Assembly: GCF_013343715.1 (NCBI RefSeq)
Contig: NZ_JABUNR010000014.1
Span: 1-64,000, forward strand
Source: Mesobacillus harenae
GTDB lineage: Bacteria; Bacillota; Bacilli; Bacillales; Cytobacillaceae
DNA length: 64,000 nucleotides
Direction of reading: 5' to 3'
Of this stretch, positions 1 to 8,750 are shown piece after piece. Below the pieces are notes generated by a model. It was not told the DNA's origin. It did not search any database and was given only the letters and a program-made list of their open reading frames with translations. The translations under genes were made by a program, and so were the position numbers. Position 1 is the first letter of the stretch. Each line of letters begins with the position of its first letter.

Positions 1-2
1 TA

Positions 3-98
3 GACCGTGTGATTGAATATTATAACTGTCAACGGTATCAATGGGGATTAAAGAAAATGACCCCGGTACAATACCGGGATCATTTATTAGCAGCATAG
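3..98 (+). CDS. IS3-family transposase (OrfB) C-terminus, partial
   Basis: The last 31 codons of an open frame that enters from the left edge. The peptide contains YYNCQRYQWGLKKMTPVQYR and ends HLLAA before a TAG stop. This is the typical tail of IS3-family (IS150-like) DDE transposases: a YYN..R..W.L..MTPVQYR block a few residues from the C-terminus. It cuts and joins DNA for transposition of its own element. The catalytic DDE residues lie outside the window, so whether the copy is intact cannot be judged. Confidence 0.85.
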   Translation, partial: DRVIEYYNCQRYQWGLKKMTPVQYRDHLLAA

Positions 99-165
99 GC
101 ACTTTTTATTAAAGTGTCCGAAATATGGGGCCTAGTTCACTTTTGGGACACCCTCTTTTTACATG
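99..165 (+). mobile_element. Probable right end of the IS3-family element
   Basis: Directly after the transposase stop comes a short non-coding stretch with TGTCC- and GGGACACCC-like motifs followed by a T-run. Such motifs are common in the terminal inverted repeats of IS3-family elements. The exact outer boundary and target duplication cannot be set because the left end is outside the window. The element ends only about 10-15 bp from the 3' end of ispH. Confidence 0.5.
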
Positions 166-175
166 AATCTTCTTC

Positions 176-1126
176 TTATTTAGCGGCTGTCCGCTTAACC
201 TTAGGTAGAATTTTTTGAAGCGGAACTTTCTTTTCTCTAGCCCACGTAGCAGGTTCTTCAGGGTTGTATTGCTCAAGGAATGAAATAACTTCTTTTGTAA
301 TGGGCGTCGGGGTAGATGCTCCCGCTGTAACAGCTACTGTTTCTGCTCCATTAAGCCAGCTGATATCCAGTTCGGATACATCAGCAATTCTGTACGCTGT
401 AGTACCAGCGATTTCCTCAGAAACCTGTGCAAGTCTGTTCGAGTTATTGCTCTTCGGGTCTCCAACCACAATCAGCACATCGGCTTTTCCAGCCTGTTCA
501 GCAACAGCCTCTTGCCGTACCTGAGTAGCCATGCAAATTTCTTTATGAACTTCAGCGTGTGGAAACTTTTTGTTTACTTCTTCCATAATGTCAACAACGT
601 CCCATTGGCTCATCGTAGTTTGATTCGTGACAATTAACTTATCAGCTTCGATTTGCAGTGCTTCTACATCTGCTGCTGTCTCAACTAAGTGGACAACATT
701 AGGAGCAACACCCACAGCCCCTTCTGGTTCGGGATGTCCCTTTTTACCGATATAGATAACCTGGTAACCCTGTCGTTCTTTCTCCAAAATTAAATCATGG
801 GTTTTAGTAACGTCAGGACAGGTTGCATCCAATGTGACCAGTCCCTTTTTACTGGCAAGTTCGCGGACCTCCGGGGAAATCCCGTGTGCAGTAAAAATGA
901 CTGTTCCTCCATTGACCTTATCAAGAATCTCTTTTCTGTTTTCACCGTCAAGAGTAATTATACCTTCTTCTTCAAACGCATCTGTAACATGCTTATTGTG
1001 GACAATCATTCCCAGAATATAAATTGGTCTCGGCAAGCTTTTGTCCAATGCCGCATTTCTGGCAATGACCATTGCATCAACAACACCATAGCAATAGCCG
1101 CGTGGGGATATTTTAATTACATTCAT
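176..1126 (-). CDS. ispH: 4-hydroxy-3-methylbut-2-enyl diphosphate reductase IspH
   Basis: Last enzyme of the MEP isoprenoid pathway: reduces HMBPP to IPP and DMAPP with a 4Fe-4S cluster in the cytosol. The 316-residue protein carries the three cluster cysteines in their usual settings: RGYCYGV near residue 12, [10 protein letters not shown] near the first third, and [10 protein letters not shown] near residue 195. TAHG and the family SNNSNRL block are present too. The ATG at 1126 follows a good AGGAGG site. IspG, the preceding enzyme, lies at 8751-9854. The order ispH-yqfQ-cshB matches B. subtilis yqfP-yqfQ-yqfR. An IS element ends just past its stop codon. Confidence 0.97.
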   Translation of the reverse strand: MNVIKISPRGYCYGVVDAMVIARNAALDKSLPRPIYILGMIVHNKHVTDAFEEEGIITLDGENRKEILDKVNGGTVIFTAHGISPEVRELASKKGLVTLDATCPDVTKTHDLILEKERQGYQVIYIGKKGHPEPEGAVGVAPNVVHLVETAADVEALQIEADKLIVTNQTTMSQWDVVDIMEEVNKKFPHAEVHKEICMATQVRQEAVAEQAGKADVLIVVGDPKSNNSNRLAQVSEEIAGTTAYRIADVSELDISWLNGAETVAVTAGASTPTPITKEVISFLEQYNPEEPATWAREKKVPLQKILPKVKRTAAK

Positions 1127-1228
1127 ATTTTAATCCTCCTGCATGTACCTGAGTATCTATAATTTCATTATATAAGACTTATAAACAGAATACAAAAATA
1201 GTTGCTGGAAGCAAGAAGATCATCCATA

Positions 1229-1867
1229 TTAAATGAAAAGCTTTGGAACAGATTTACCCTGCTCTGCACTTTTCTTTGTCCCTTTTTTAATTGGCTGCTG
1301 CTCAGGAGAAACTGTTGCTTTACTCGGTTGTACTTTCTTTTTTTCACCTTTTGGCTCGGCAGTTTGTATTTCTTTGAGCTTTGAGCTGCTGTCCGAACTG
1401 ACTTCACTGTCTGGCGTATCTTGTACCCCCTTGTATAGCTTCCACATTGCTGGAAGGTTCCGTACCAACGGTGCATACTGCTGAAACTGCTGTACCATTG
1501 GCCCCATTGACTGTACTGAGTTAAGAACCTGCTGTGTATTAGCGAGAAACCCGTTAATTCCTTCAGGCTTAGCAAGAGTTTTTAAAAAAGACCCTCCGCT
1601 GCCACTGGCCGCAGCATTTCCAACGGCTGGAAGGGCTGCTGCATTTGCGATGTTACTACCACCACTGCGTCCAAATAGCCTTGAGAGCAGCCCTCCGCCT
1701 CCTTTAGGTACCTGTGGTGCCTGAGGGCCTCTCATCATTCCCGGCCTAAATGAACCCTGTCCAGGCGGCATAAAGCCCGGTCCTATTCCGCGGCCAAATG
1801 GCTGACCTCCACGTGGCATGTTAGGGCCTAATCCTCTTTGAAAAGGTATTCTCGGTCCTGGTCCCAT
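1229..1867 (-). CDS. YqfQ/VrrA-like glycine- and proline-rich protein
   Basis: A 212-residue protein with a low-complexity N-terminal third rich in Gly, Pro, Met and Arg (GPGPRIPFQRG, GRGIGPGFMPPGQG). A hydrophobic middle follows (about residues 55-130), then a charged Lys/Glu/Ser-rich tail. Position between ispH and cshB and composition match B. subtilis YqfQ and the B. anthracis vrrA product. The function of this family is not established. An AGGAGG lies directly against an upstream ATG, so the in-frame ATG two codons later (1867) is the better start. Divergent from cshB. Confidence 0.8.
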   Translation of the reverse strand: MGPGPRIPFQRGLGPNMPRGGQPFGRGIGPGFMPPGQGSFRPGMMRGPQAPQVPKGGGGLLSRLFGRSGGSNIANAAALPAVGNAAASGSGGSFLKTLAKPEGINGFLANTQQVLNSVQSMGPMVQQFQQYAPLVRNLPAMWKLYKGVQDTPDSEVSSDSSSKLKEIQTAEPKGEKKKVQPSKATVSPEQQPIKKGTKKSAEQGKSVPKLFI

Positions 1868-2093
1868 AAACATCCTCCTTTCTAAAATCTTCTCTAATTA
1901 GAATATGCAGTGATAAAGAAATGGTTTTGATAAACAGTGGCCTAATAACGTGGAGGATGTTGTGAAAAGGGTACTTTTGGATAATATAAAAAGAACGGCG
2001 ACAGATTGGCGATTTTTATGAATGTTTATTATAATAGCAGGATGGATAAAAGCTCGCCATCTTTCAAAGTAAACGAGCAGAAGGAGCGGTAAT

Positions 2094-3404
2094 ATGGAAC
2101 AAACAAAATTTGAACGCTATGAGTTTAAGCCTTTTATTATAAAAGCAGTAAAAGACCTGGGCTTTTATGAGCCTACAGAAATACAGGAAAGGCTTATACC
2201 ATCACTCCTGAAAGGGGACAGCGCTATTGGGCAGTCCCAGACAGGAACAGGGAAGACGCATGCCTATGTCCTGCCAATTTTACAAAAGATAGATCCCTCC
2301 CGTTCCGAGGTTCAGGCAGTTATTACAGCCCCAACACGTGAACTTGCTAATCAGATCTATCATGAAATCTTAAAAGTAGCCGAGCACAGTGAAGAGGAGA
2401 TTACTGCCCGTTGCTTTATTGGCGGTACGGATAAACAAAGGGCAATAGATAAATTGAAAAAACAGCCGCATATCGTGGTTGGAACTCCAGGCAGGATAAA
2501 TGACCTCGTTTCAGCACAAGCGCTTTTTGTCCATTCTGCCAGTATTCTAGTCATTGATGAAGCGGACTTAATGCTTGATATGGGTTTTATTGCGGATGTT
2601 GACCAATTTGCAGCAAAAATGCCGGCAAAGCTGCAAATGCTTGTATTTTCAGCAACCATCCCTGAAAAGCTTAAACCATTCTTGAATAAATATATGGAAA
2701 ACCCAAAGTTCGTTCAGGTAGCTCCCGAACAGGCTACAGCAGCAAAAATCGAACATTGGATGCTTCCATCGCGGCATCGCAATAAGATCAACCTGACTGA
2801 AACAGCTCTTTTAGCCTTTAATCCTTATCTGGCAATTATTTTTACGAATACAAAGAAAAAGGCAGATGAAGTTGCGGATGGGTTAATTGAGAAGGGCTTG
2901 AAGGTGGGGAGGCTGCACGGAGATTTAAGTCCGCGTGAGCGAAAAAGAATCATGAAGCAGGTAAAAGACCTTGAATTCCAGTATATTGTTGCGACAGACC
3001 TTGCCGCTCGCGGAATTGATATTCAGGGGATCAGCCATATCATTAACTATGAACTACCGACAGACCTGGATTTTTATATTCACCGCGTTGGCCGGACGGC
3101 AAGAGCAGGCAATTCGGGTATTGCTTTAACGATCTTTGAACCTTCAGATGAAGATGCGTTAAATCGCCTTGAAAAAATGGGCATCGATTTCAAACATGTG
3201 GATTTATCCAAGGGAGATTGGGTTGACCTTGAGCATCGAAACAAACGCCAAAAACGAATCAAGCAAGCTGATGCTACTGACAAGAAAGCAAAAACCATGG
3301 TCCGTAAGCCAGCCAAAGTGAAACCGGGCTATAAAAAGAAAATGCAGTCAGAAGTAGATAAAATTAAAAAACGCCAAAAACGTATACAAAGAAAAAATAA
3401 ATAA
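2094..3404 (+). CDS. cshB: DEAD-box ATP-dependent RNA helicase CshB
   Basis: ATP-driven RNA unwinding, associated with cold adaptation and ribosome or mRNA metabolism. All DEAD-box motifs are visible in order: QTGTGKT (motif I), PTREL (Ia), TPGR (Ib), DEAD (II), SAT (III), ARGID (V) and HRVGRTARAG (VI). A basic tail of about 60 residues rich in Lys and Arg follows (KKKMQ...KKRQKR), typical of CshB (YqfR) and probably RNA-binding. At 436 residues it has the family length. The ATG follows GAAGGAGCGG. It is followed by nfo after 19 bp, so the two are likely cotranscribed. Confidence 0.95.
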   Translation: MEQTKFERYEFKPFIIKAVKDLGFYEPTEIQERLIPSLLKGDSAIGQSQTGTGKTHAYVLPILQKIDPSRSEVQAVITAPTRELANQIYHEILKVAEHSEEEITARCFIGGTDKQRAIDKLKKQPHIVVGTPGRINDLVSAQALFVHSASILVIDEADLMLDMGFIADVDQFAAKMPAKLQMLVFSATIPEKLKPFLNKYMENPKFVQVAPEQATAAKIEHWMLPSRHRNKINLTETALLAFNPYLAIIFTNTKKKADEVADGLIEKGLKVGRLHGDLSPRERKRIMKQVKDLEFQYIVATDLAARGIDIQGISHIINYELPTDLDFYIHRVGRTARAGNSGIALTIFEPSDEDALNRLEKMGIDFKHVDLSKGDWVDLEHRNKRQKRIKQADATDKKAKTMVRKPAKVKPGYKKKMQSEVDKIKKRQKRIQRKNK

Positions 3405-3423
3405 AATACAGGGAGAGTATTAA

Positions 3424-4317
3424 ATGCTTAAGATTGGTTCACATGTATCTATGAGCGGAAAACATATGCTTCTTGCTGCAAGTACAGAAGCAGTATCTTA
3501 TGGGGCTAATACATTCATGATCTATACGGGTGCACCACAGAATACCCGAAGAAAGAAAATAGAGGATCTAAATATTGATGAGGGACAAAAGCATATGGAG
3601 TTGAACGGTATAGACAATATTATTGTTCATGCACCATACATCATTAATATTGCAAATACCACAAATCCTGATACATTTGACCTCGCTGTCCGGTTTTTGC
3701 GATCTGAAATCGACCGGACAGAGGCATTAGGCGCCAAACAAATTGTCCTTCACCCAGGTGCTCATGTAGGAGCAGGCACGGAAGTTGGAATTGCCAGAAT
3801 CATTGAGGGGTTAAATGAGGTTTTAACCAGTAGTGATCAGGTGCAAATTGCTCTAGAAACCATGGCAGGTAAAGGTTCTGAATGCGGTAAATCCTTCGAA
3901 GAACTGGCGATGATTATGGACGGTGTCACTTATAGTGATAAGCTTTCAGTATGCTTTGATACATGCCATACTCATGATGCAGGCTACGATATTGTCGAAG
4001 ATTTTGATGGGGTACTAGAAGAATTTGATAAAATTATCGGTATTGACCGATTAAAGGTTCTTCATATAAATGATAGCAAAAATGCCCGCGGAATGAGAAA
4101 AGACCGCCACGAGAACATCGGTTTTGGGCATATTGGGTTTAAGGCCTTAAGCTATATTGTTCATCACCCTCAATTAAAGGATGTTCCAAAAATCCTTGAA
4201 ACTCCGTTTGTAGGAGAAGATAAAAATAGTAAGAAACCTCCATACAAGCATGAGATCAATATGCTAAAAAACAAAGAATTCAATGAAAATTTACTTGATA
4301 ATATTATGGAAGGGTAA
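3424..4317 (+). CDS. nfo: Endonuclease IV (AP endonuclease) Nfo
   Basis: Base-excision repair enzyme: cleaves DNA 5' of abasic sites with a three-zinc centre in a TIM barrel. The metal-ligand motifs are present across the 297 residues: [34 protein letters not shown] and ETPF. B. subtilis YqfS/Nfo is a spore DNA-repair protein of the same length and position. Start ATG at 3424 with GGGAGAG upstream. A strong terminator follows at 4337. Confidence 0.96.
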   Translation: MLKIGSHVSMSGKHMLLAASTEAVSYGANTFMIYTGAPQNTRRKKIEDLNIDEGQKHMELNGIDNIIVHAPYIINIANTTNPDTFDLAVRFLRSEIDRTEALGAKQIVLHPGAHVGAGTEVGIARIIEGLNEVLTSSDQVQIALETMAGKGSECGKSFEELAMIMDGVTYSDKLSVCFDTCHTHDAGYDIVEDFDGVLEEFDKIIGIDRLKVLHINDSKNARGMRKDRHENIGFGHIGFKALSYIVHHPQLKDVPKILETPFVGEDKNSKKPPYKHEINMLKNKEFNENLLDNIMEG

Positions 4318-4336
4318 CTTACCCAAAATGAGAAAA

Positions 4337-4368
4337 AAAGCTGTGGCTGCTACAGCTTTCTTTTTTTT
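4337..4368 (+). terminator. Rho-independent terminator after nfo
   Basis: Perfect 8-bp stem AAAGCTGT/ACAGCTTT with a 7-base loop, followed by C and eight T residues. Closes the cshB-nfo transcription unit. Confidence 0.9.
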
Positions 4369-4429
4369 GCTCGTTATGAAATTATAAACTCCATTTATCA
4401 GAAATGTACCTTGCTTGCCTATGGCTCCA

Positions 4430-4699
4430 TCGCAAGCTGTTTCCAAAAAAGTCTCTGTTTGCTCCGAAGAGCTAGAAAAGCTTTTAGTGAAGCAACCCAT
4501 ACTCCCCCCACGGCTTGAGCCGTATTTTTTTGCAGAACATGACAATAATTACTGAAGTTCGAATTCGGACTCGCTTTGGTCGATTCTTGCTCGAGCTGTC
4601 CGAATCAGCCTTGTATTACTAGCCCTGGCAGTGCGGAAACTAAACAGTTGGCATCACATAAGGTTTCTGGGCTGTTCAAGGCTTCTGAACTTTTCTTCT
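4430..4699. repeat. Degenerate intergenic repeat, family A (copy 0)
   Basis: Fills the gap between nfo and yqfT. The last 80 bases or so (about 4620-4700) align by eye with 13385-13468. Both share a CTAAACAG block, an A-C-A-TAAGG block, a GTTCAAGG block and an end resembling the family tail GGCGCTTGCGCTTTTCT, here mutated to GGCTTCTGAACTTTTCT. Many differences show that this copy has decayed. No gene is supported here: open frames in it have no ribosome site and overlap the terminator. Confidence 0.5.
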
Positions 4700-4957
4700 T
4701 CATTGTTTGGTGAATTGGATGAAGAGTTTATTTACTTCCTTGGCTGTCTCTGGTCCAGCAGCCCGAGCGATTTCCTTAATTAGTGCTGCACGTTCGGCGT
4801 CCTTAAATATGTTTACTTTCTTCCCTCTTAAGTATTCTGCTATTTTTCCAGCCTGTTTTCTATTTATAGAAATCTTGAATTGGTCGGCATACTTTAATAG
4901 TTCATCTGCAGTGATGGTACTTACTTTATGGTTTATAATGTTTTCAAATATCTTCAA
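4700..4957 (-). CDS. DUF2624 protein YqfT
   Basis: An 85-residue helical, charged, cytoplasmic protein with no signal peptide. Sequence and location between nfo and zur match B. subtilis YqfT (DUF2624), whose function is unknown. The start codon is TTG, with GGGAGTGA seven bases upstream, which fixes the start. It is transcribed convergently with nfo. Confidence 0.85.
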   Translation of the reverse strand: MKIFENIINHKVSTITADELLKYADQFKISINRKQAGKIAEYLRGKKVNIFKDAERAALIKEIARAAGPETAKEVNKLFIQFTKQ

Positions 4958-5124
4958 TGCTCATCACTCCCTAATATGTCCTCCGTAGTAAGTTATGAGC
5001 AGCCTTAGGATTATGTGTCAACTATCCCTATATTCAATGAATTTTTTAACAAGTAGTAAAACCAAAACAGCGTCTGCTTTGTGATTTACAATTAAGTTAA
5101 GATGGGTTATACTACTTGATGTTA

Positions 5125-5143
5125 AATCGGAATGATTCTTAAT
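5125..5143. promoter_or_regulatory. Candidate Zur box upstream of the zinc transporter
   Basis: AATCGGAATGATTCTTAAT is an imperfect palindrome around a central G and resembles the Bacillus Zur consensus (TCGTAATnATTACGA core), with 6 of 9 positions symmetric. It ends 15 bases before the translation start of the ATPase gene, and zur itself is the third gene of the cluster. It also overlaps an upstream in-frame ATG (5132), which argues against that ATG being the start. Confidence 0.55.
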
Positions 5144-5158
5144 TTAAAAGGTGATTAC

Positions 5159-5950
5159 ATGAATATAAATGAATCAGTAGTTCAAATCAGCAGCCTTTCT
5201 TACCGTTACGATAAGGAAAACGTTCTTGAAGATATTAATCTAACTATCCCCCGCGGCGCTTTTCTTGGTCTTGTAGGGCCGAATGGATCCGGAAAATCGA
5301 CGTTATTAAAACTTGTGTTAGGTTTGCTTCAGCCTCAAAAAGGTGACATTAAGCTTTTTGGAATTGAGGCTGAAAACTTCAAGGAAAAACATAAAATTGG
5401 GTTTGTATCCCAAAAGGCCAATTCTTTCAATACTGGTTTTCCGGCTACTGTTTTTGAAGTAGTTGCCAGCGGACTTACAAAAAAGCTGGGAATGTTTCGC
5501 TTTTTACAAAAACAGGAACAGATTAAGGTGCGAAAGGCCGTTCAATCTGTAGGAATGGAAGCTTTCCTTGAGCGCAACATTGGTGATTTATCAGGGGGGC
5601 AGCAGCAAAGGATCTTTATTGCAAGAGCTCTTGTCAGTGATCCAGCGTTATTAATACTTGACGAGCCTACTGTAGGAGTAGATGCAAAGAATGTTTACTC
5701 TTTTTATGAGATGCTTGAGAACCTTAATAAGGAACAGGGAATTACTCTTGTTCTTGTAACTCATGATATCGGTACGATTACAGATAAAGTATCGCATGTA
5801 GCATGCCTCAACAAGCATTTGCATTTTCACGGTGAAACAAGCGAATTTGAGAAACTGAACCTAGCAGAGATGTCAGATATATATGGTCATGATGTCCATG
5901 TTCTTAACCATGACCACCATCACCATCATAATCATACTGGAGGGAATTAG
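5159..5950 (+). CDS. znuC: Zinc ABC transporter ATP-binding protein (ZnuC/AdcC type)
   Basis: ATPase subunit that powers high-affinity metal uptake through the adjacent permease. The 263 residues show Walker A (GPNGSGKST), the Q-loop (VSQK), signature LSGGQQQR, Walker B (LLILDEP) and the switch histidine (VTHD). The C-terminus is histidine-rich (HDHHHHHNH), common in zinc transport proteins. ATG 5159 is chosen because AAAGGTGAT lies just before it, while an earlier ATG at 5132 falls inside the candidate Zur box. The permease starts 2 bp after the stop. No solute-binding lipoprotein is encoded nearby. Zinc specificity is inferred from Zur linkage. Confidence 0.9.
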   Translation: MNINESVVQISSLSYRYDKENVLEDINLTIPRGAFLGLVGPNGSGKSTLLKLVLGLLQPQKGDIKLFGIEAENFKEKHKIGFVSQKANSFNTGFPATVFEVVASGLTKKLGMFRFLQKQEQIKVRKAVQSVGMEAFLERNIGDLSGGQQQRIFIARALVSDPALLILDEPTVGVDAKNVYSFYEMLENLNKEQGITLVLVTHDIGTITDKVSHVACLNKHLHFHGETSEFEKLNLAEMSDIYGHDVHVLNHDHHHHHNHTGGN

Positions 5951-5951
5951 A

Positions 5952-6803
5952 ATGATCTCGGCTATTTTCCAGTATGAGTTTTTACAGAATGCCTTTTTGG
6001 CAGGGATGATTATCGGGGTTATAGCACCTCTTTTAGGAGTATTTATAGTTGTCCGCAGGCTTTCGCTGATTGCAGATGCACTGAGCCATGTTACGCTAGC
6101 CGGGATTGCTGCGAGTTTGTTGCTGTCTAAAAACTCTGCCTTGTTTGTAGGAGTCAACCCAATTTATATGGGAATGGCGTTTTCTGTTGCAGGTTCACTG
6201 TTCATTGAAAAATTACGTACAGTTTACAAACATTACCAGGAACTGGCAATCCCGATTATCCTGTCCGGGGGTATTGGTCTTGGGGTTATTTTTATTTCTT
6301 TGGCTGATGGATTTAATACTGATTTATTCAGTTATCTGTTTGGAAGCGTCAGTGCTGTTACCCGTTTAGACTTATGGACGATCCTTCTGATAAGTATCGG
6401 AGTAATTATTGTAATCATCCTATTGTACAAAGAGTTGTTCCTGTTATCGTTCGATGAGGAATACGCAAAAGCAACTGGTATTGCAGTGAAGAGCCTGCAC
6501 TTTGTCTTTATTATCATGGTTGCACTTGTTATTGCTGCATCGATGCGGATTGTTGGAATTCTGCTTGTATCTTCATTAATGACTCTTCCAGTTGCAGCAA
6601 GTATTCGAATTTCGCGAGGATTTAAGCAAACCATTTTTCTTTCTATGCTATTTGGGGAAATTTCTGTACTTGGCGGCTTAACACTTTCTTATTATTTGAA
6701 TCTTGCTCCAGGGGGTACAATTGTCATGCTGGCAGTTTTGATTTTAATTGTGACAATGGTAAGCAAAAAGCTTTCAAGCCAATTTGGTGGGGTGAGAGTA
6801 TGA
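5952..6803 (+). CDS. znuB: Zinc ABC transporter permease (ZnuB/AdcB type)
   Basis: Membrane subunit of the metal ABC-3 family; 283 residues with about eight hydrophobic segments. The hallmark [17 protein letters not shown] motif sits after the first segment. ATG 5952 follows GGAGGG, which lies in the last codons of the ATPase gene; an earlier in-frame GTG has no such site. The stop overlaps the start of zur by 4 bp (ATGA), so the three genes form one operon. Confidence 0.92.
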   Translation: MISAIFQYEFLQNAFLAGMIIGVIAPLLGVFIVVRRLSLIADALSHVTLAGIAASLLLSKNSALFVGVNPIYMGMAFSVAGSLFIEKLRTVYKHYQELAIPIILSGGIGLGVIFISLADGFNTDLFSYLFGSVSAVTRLDLWTILLISIGVIIVIILLYKELFLLSFDEEYAKATGIAVKSLHFVFIIMVALVIAASMRIVGILLVSSLMTLPVAASIRISRGFKQTIFLSMLFGEISVLGGLTLSYYLNLAPGGTIVMLAVLILIVTMVSKKLSSQFGGVRV

Positions 6804-7213
6804 ATGTAAATGAAGCTTTGGAGTTATTAAAAGAAAAGGGATATAAGCATACAGGAAAAAGGGAGGAAATGCTCCAGCTCTTTTCTGTGAGCAATAAATA
6901 TTTAACGGCTAAGGATGTATTGGAGAGAATGAAAGAAGATTATCCTGGTCTTAGTTTTGATACGATATACAGGAATTTATCCTTGTTCGTTGAAACAGGT
7001 ATCTTCGAAATGACAGAGCTGTATGGGGAAAAGCACTTTCGGTTTACCTGTTCACATAAGCAGCATCATCACCATTTTATCTGCCTTGATTGCGGGAAAA
7101 CGAAAGAGATTGAGACCTGTCCGATGAACATTCTCAGTGAAGATTTAAAAGCGTATGACATCTCTGGACATAAGTTTGAGATATATGGACGCTGCCCAGA
7201 GTGTCTAGTCTAA
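6800..7213 (+). CDS. zur: Zinc uptake repressor Zur (Fur family)
   Basis: Zn-dependent DNA-binding repressor of zinc uptake genes. 137 residues: winged helix in the first 85 ([11 protein letters not shown] recognition region), then a dimerisation domain. Structural-zinc pairs CLDC and CPEC are present, with a histidine-rich sensor segment (HKQHHHHF). Zur rather than Fur or PerR is inferred from the zinc transporter in the same operon and from the position matching B. subtilis yqfV. Start ATG 6800 with GGTGAG upstream, translationally coupled to the permease. Confidence 0.92.
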   Translation: MNVNEALELLKEKGYKHTGKREEMLQLFSVSNKYLTAKDVLERMKEDYPGLSFDTIYRNLSLFVETGIFEMTELYGEKHFRFTCSHKQHHHHFICLDCGKTKEIETCPMNILSEDLKAYDISGHKFEIYGRCPECLV

Positions 7214-7238
7214 AAAAACGGCCATATGGCCGTTTTTT
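7213..7238 (+). terminator. Terminator after zur
   Basis: Inverted repeat AAAAACGGCCAT/ATGGCCGTTTTTT beginning at the zur stop codon, followed by a T-run. Confidence 0.9.
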
Positions 7239-7381
7239 ACGTTTGGAAAGTATAAAAGGTGCTAGCCTAGTTGTTGATCATCGTAGGCAGTTGTCTGCCA
7301 AATACTAAAACTCCAGCGGTACCGTATTTCAACTACTTAAACACGGGACGATCTTCATGCTGGACATAAGTCCAGAAATCT

Positions 7382-7975
7382 CTAACGGGTGCTTCTGCTT
7401 CCGTTATCATAATTTTTAAGCCAGTTTTCAACCCATTTATGAGCTTCATCCCAGTTTCTTACCCGAATTACCCCATCAGGAATTGGTTCTTGATTATACG
7501 GAGTATCGAATAAAAGAACAGGGATATTGCATTCTTGGTGAAGAATAACAGCATTGTCATGCTTGTCTTCAAAAAAGATATCGACATTGTACTTTTTTGC
7601 GGCTGCTACTTTATTATGAGCACCTATCAGTTCAATATGATCAAATCCAAGAGCATGCTCTATGAACCATTCTTTTGTTACATCATAAAGGTGGGATCCC
7701 CTGGCACTAATGAAAAATAATTCATGCTCTTCCTCCCACTGCTCTAATGTTTTTTTTGCACCTTCAGCTAACGGTGATTGAGAATATATAAGCGGTTCCT
7801 GACTTATGAACCACTTAGCGAATTCCTTTTCTGTTACTGGTACGAGAGGCATTAAATCATATTGCTTAATATCCTCAAGGGTGATGTTTAAGTCAAACGC
7901 TTTATTTAAAAAAGGGATTAAAGAGGTGGGACAGGTTACCGTGCCATCAATATCGATTCCAAATCGTTTCTTCAT
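7382..7975 (-). CDS. HAD-family putative 5'(3')-nucleotidase YqfW
   Basis: 197-residue HAD-superfamily phosphatase related to cytosolic 5'(3')-deoxyribonucleotidases and to B. subtilis YqfW. The nucleophile motif DIDGT is at residues 8-12, motif II is in FFISARGS, and the C-terminal acidic motif is FFEDKHDN. It probably dephosphorylates nucleoside monophosphates; the substrate is not proven. No signal peptide, so cytosolic. ATG at 7975 with AAAAGGAG upstream. Neighbours match the B. subtilis order zur-yqfW-yqfX-ispG. Confidence 0.85.
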   Translation of the reverse strand: MKKRFGIDIDGTVTCPTSLIPFLNKAFDLNITLEDIKQYDLMPLVPVTEKEFAKWFISQEPLIYSQSPLAEGAKKTLEQWEEEHELFFISARGSHLYDVTKEWFIEHALGFDHIELIGAHNKVAAAKKYNVDIFFEDKHDNAVILHQECNIPVLLFDTPYNQEPIPDGVIRVRNWDEAHKWVENWLKNYDNGSRSTR

Positions 7976-8167
7976 CTTAAAAAACTCCTTTTACCAATAT
8001 AACTTCTTCTATCTTACCAGAAGAAAAATACAGCCAAAAGCCCAAAAACAATCGGCTTGGTTAATATTTCTTTTAAAGCCTGGAAGTATGTTAAAGATTG
8101 TCATAGTTAACGGATCAATTTTAGCAAACAATAATAAATGCTCCACTAAGAAAGCGAGGGGATTATT

Positions 8168-8698
8168 ATGGCAGACCAAGGACGTAATCAGGATGCTAGC
8201 CCGTACCTTTCAGAAGAAAACGAAACAGGTACAGGATCCTTTGAGACTGGAACAAACACCAACTTACTCAATGGAACAGGTGCCGTTGGAACAAGTGCAG
8301 GAACAAACATTACCGGTACAGGTTTTAATACAACCAGCCCAATTTATGATGATACAGGCTTAGAAGGAACAACTGCAGCTAATGGAGGAGACTTTGATGG
8401 CGAGCGGTCATTCAGAGAGGAGACAGCAGGAGAATTAGCTGTCCCATTACCAGCCTCCAGAAGAGAAGAAATGAATCAAGACACTGAAGATCAGACACAG
8501 GGAGGGACAGGGATAGGATATGCGGCTTTAGCAGCTTCTATTTTATCGTTGTTTTTCTTACCAGTACTGCTTGGTGCAGTCGGAATTGTGTTAGGTTTTG
8601 TTGCAAGAAGGAGAGGCGCTGGGGCGATTGGAAGTTGGGCGATTGGCTTAGGTGCTGTTACAATAATAGTTGGCATTTTTGTCCTGCCGTTTTTTTAA
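8168..8698 (+). CDS. YqfX-like membrane protein (DUF4190-type)
   Basis: A 176-residue protein with an acidic Thr/Gly/Asn-rich N-terminal region (about residues 1-110, with repeated TGTG, GTN and ETG patterns). It ends in two transmembrane helices separated by a basic loop (FVARRRGAGAIGSWAIGLG), a pattern seen in DUF4190 proteins. Position matches B. subtilis yqfX, a small membrane protein of unknown role. The N-terminal low-complexity part is longer than in B. subtilis as I recall it. ATG 8168 with AGCGAGGGG upstream. Confidence 0.75.
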   Translation: MADQGRNQDASPYLSEENETGTGSFETGTNTNLLNGTGAVGTSAGTNITGTGFNTTSPIYDDTGLEGTTAANGGDFDGERSFREETAGELAVPLPASRREEMNQDTEDQTQGGTGIGYAALAASILSLFFLPVLLGAVGIVLGFVARRRGAGAIGSWAIGLGAVTIIVGIFVLPFF

Positions 8699-8715
8699 AA
8701 GTTATTGGAGCCAGA

Positions 8716-8745
8716 AAAGGCCCGGCATATCCGCCGGGCCTTTCT
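8716..8745. terminator. Bidirectional terminator between yqfX and ispG
   Basis: GC-rich stem AGGCCCGG/CCGGGCCT with an 8-base loop; T-rich flanks on both strands. Convergent genes end at 8698 (+) and 8751 (-). Confidence 0.85.
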
Positions 8746-8750
8746 GTATT

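Noticed and set aside
1168..1575. 135-codon open frame on the minus strand over yqfQ
   Set aside because: Overlaps yqfQ in another frame, has no ribosome site, and its product has no family features.
4291..4545. 84-codon minus-strand frame after nfo
   Set aside because: Runs through the nfo terminator and a decayed repeat; composition is low-complexity.
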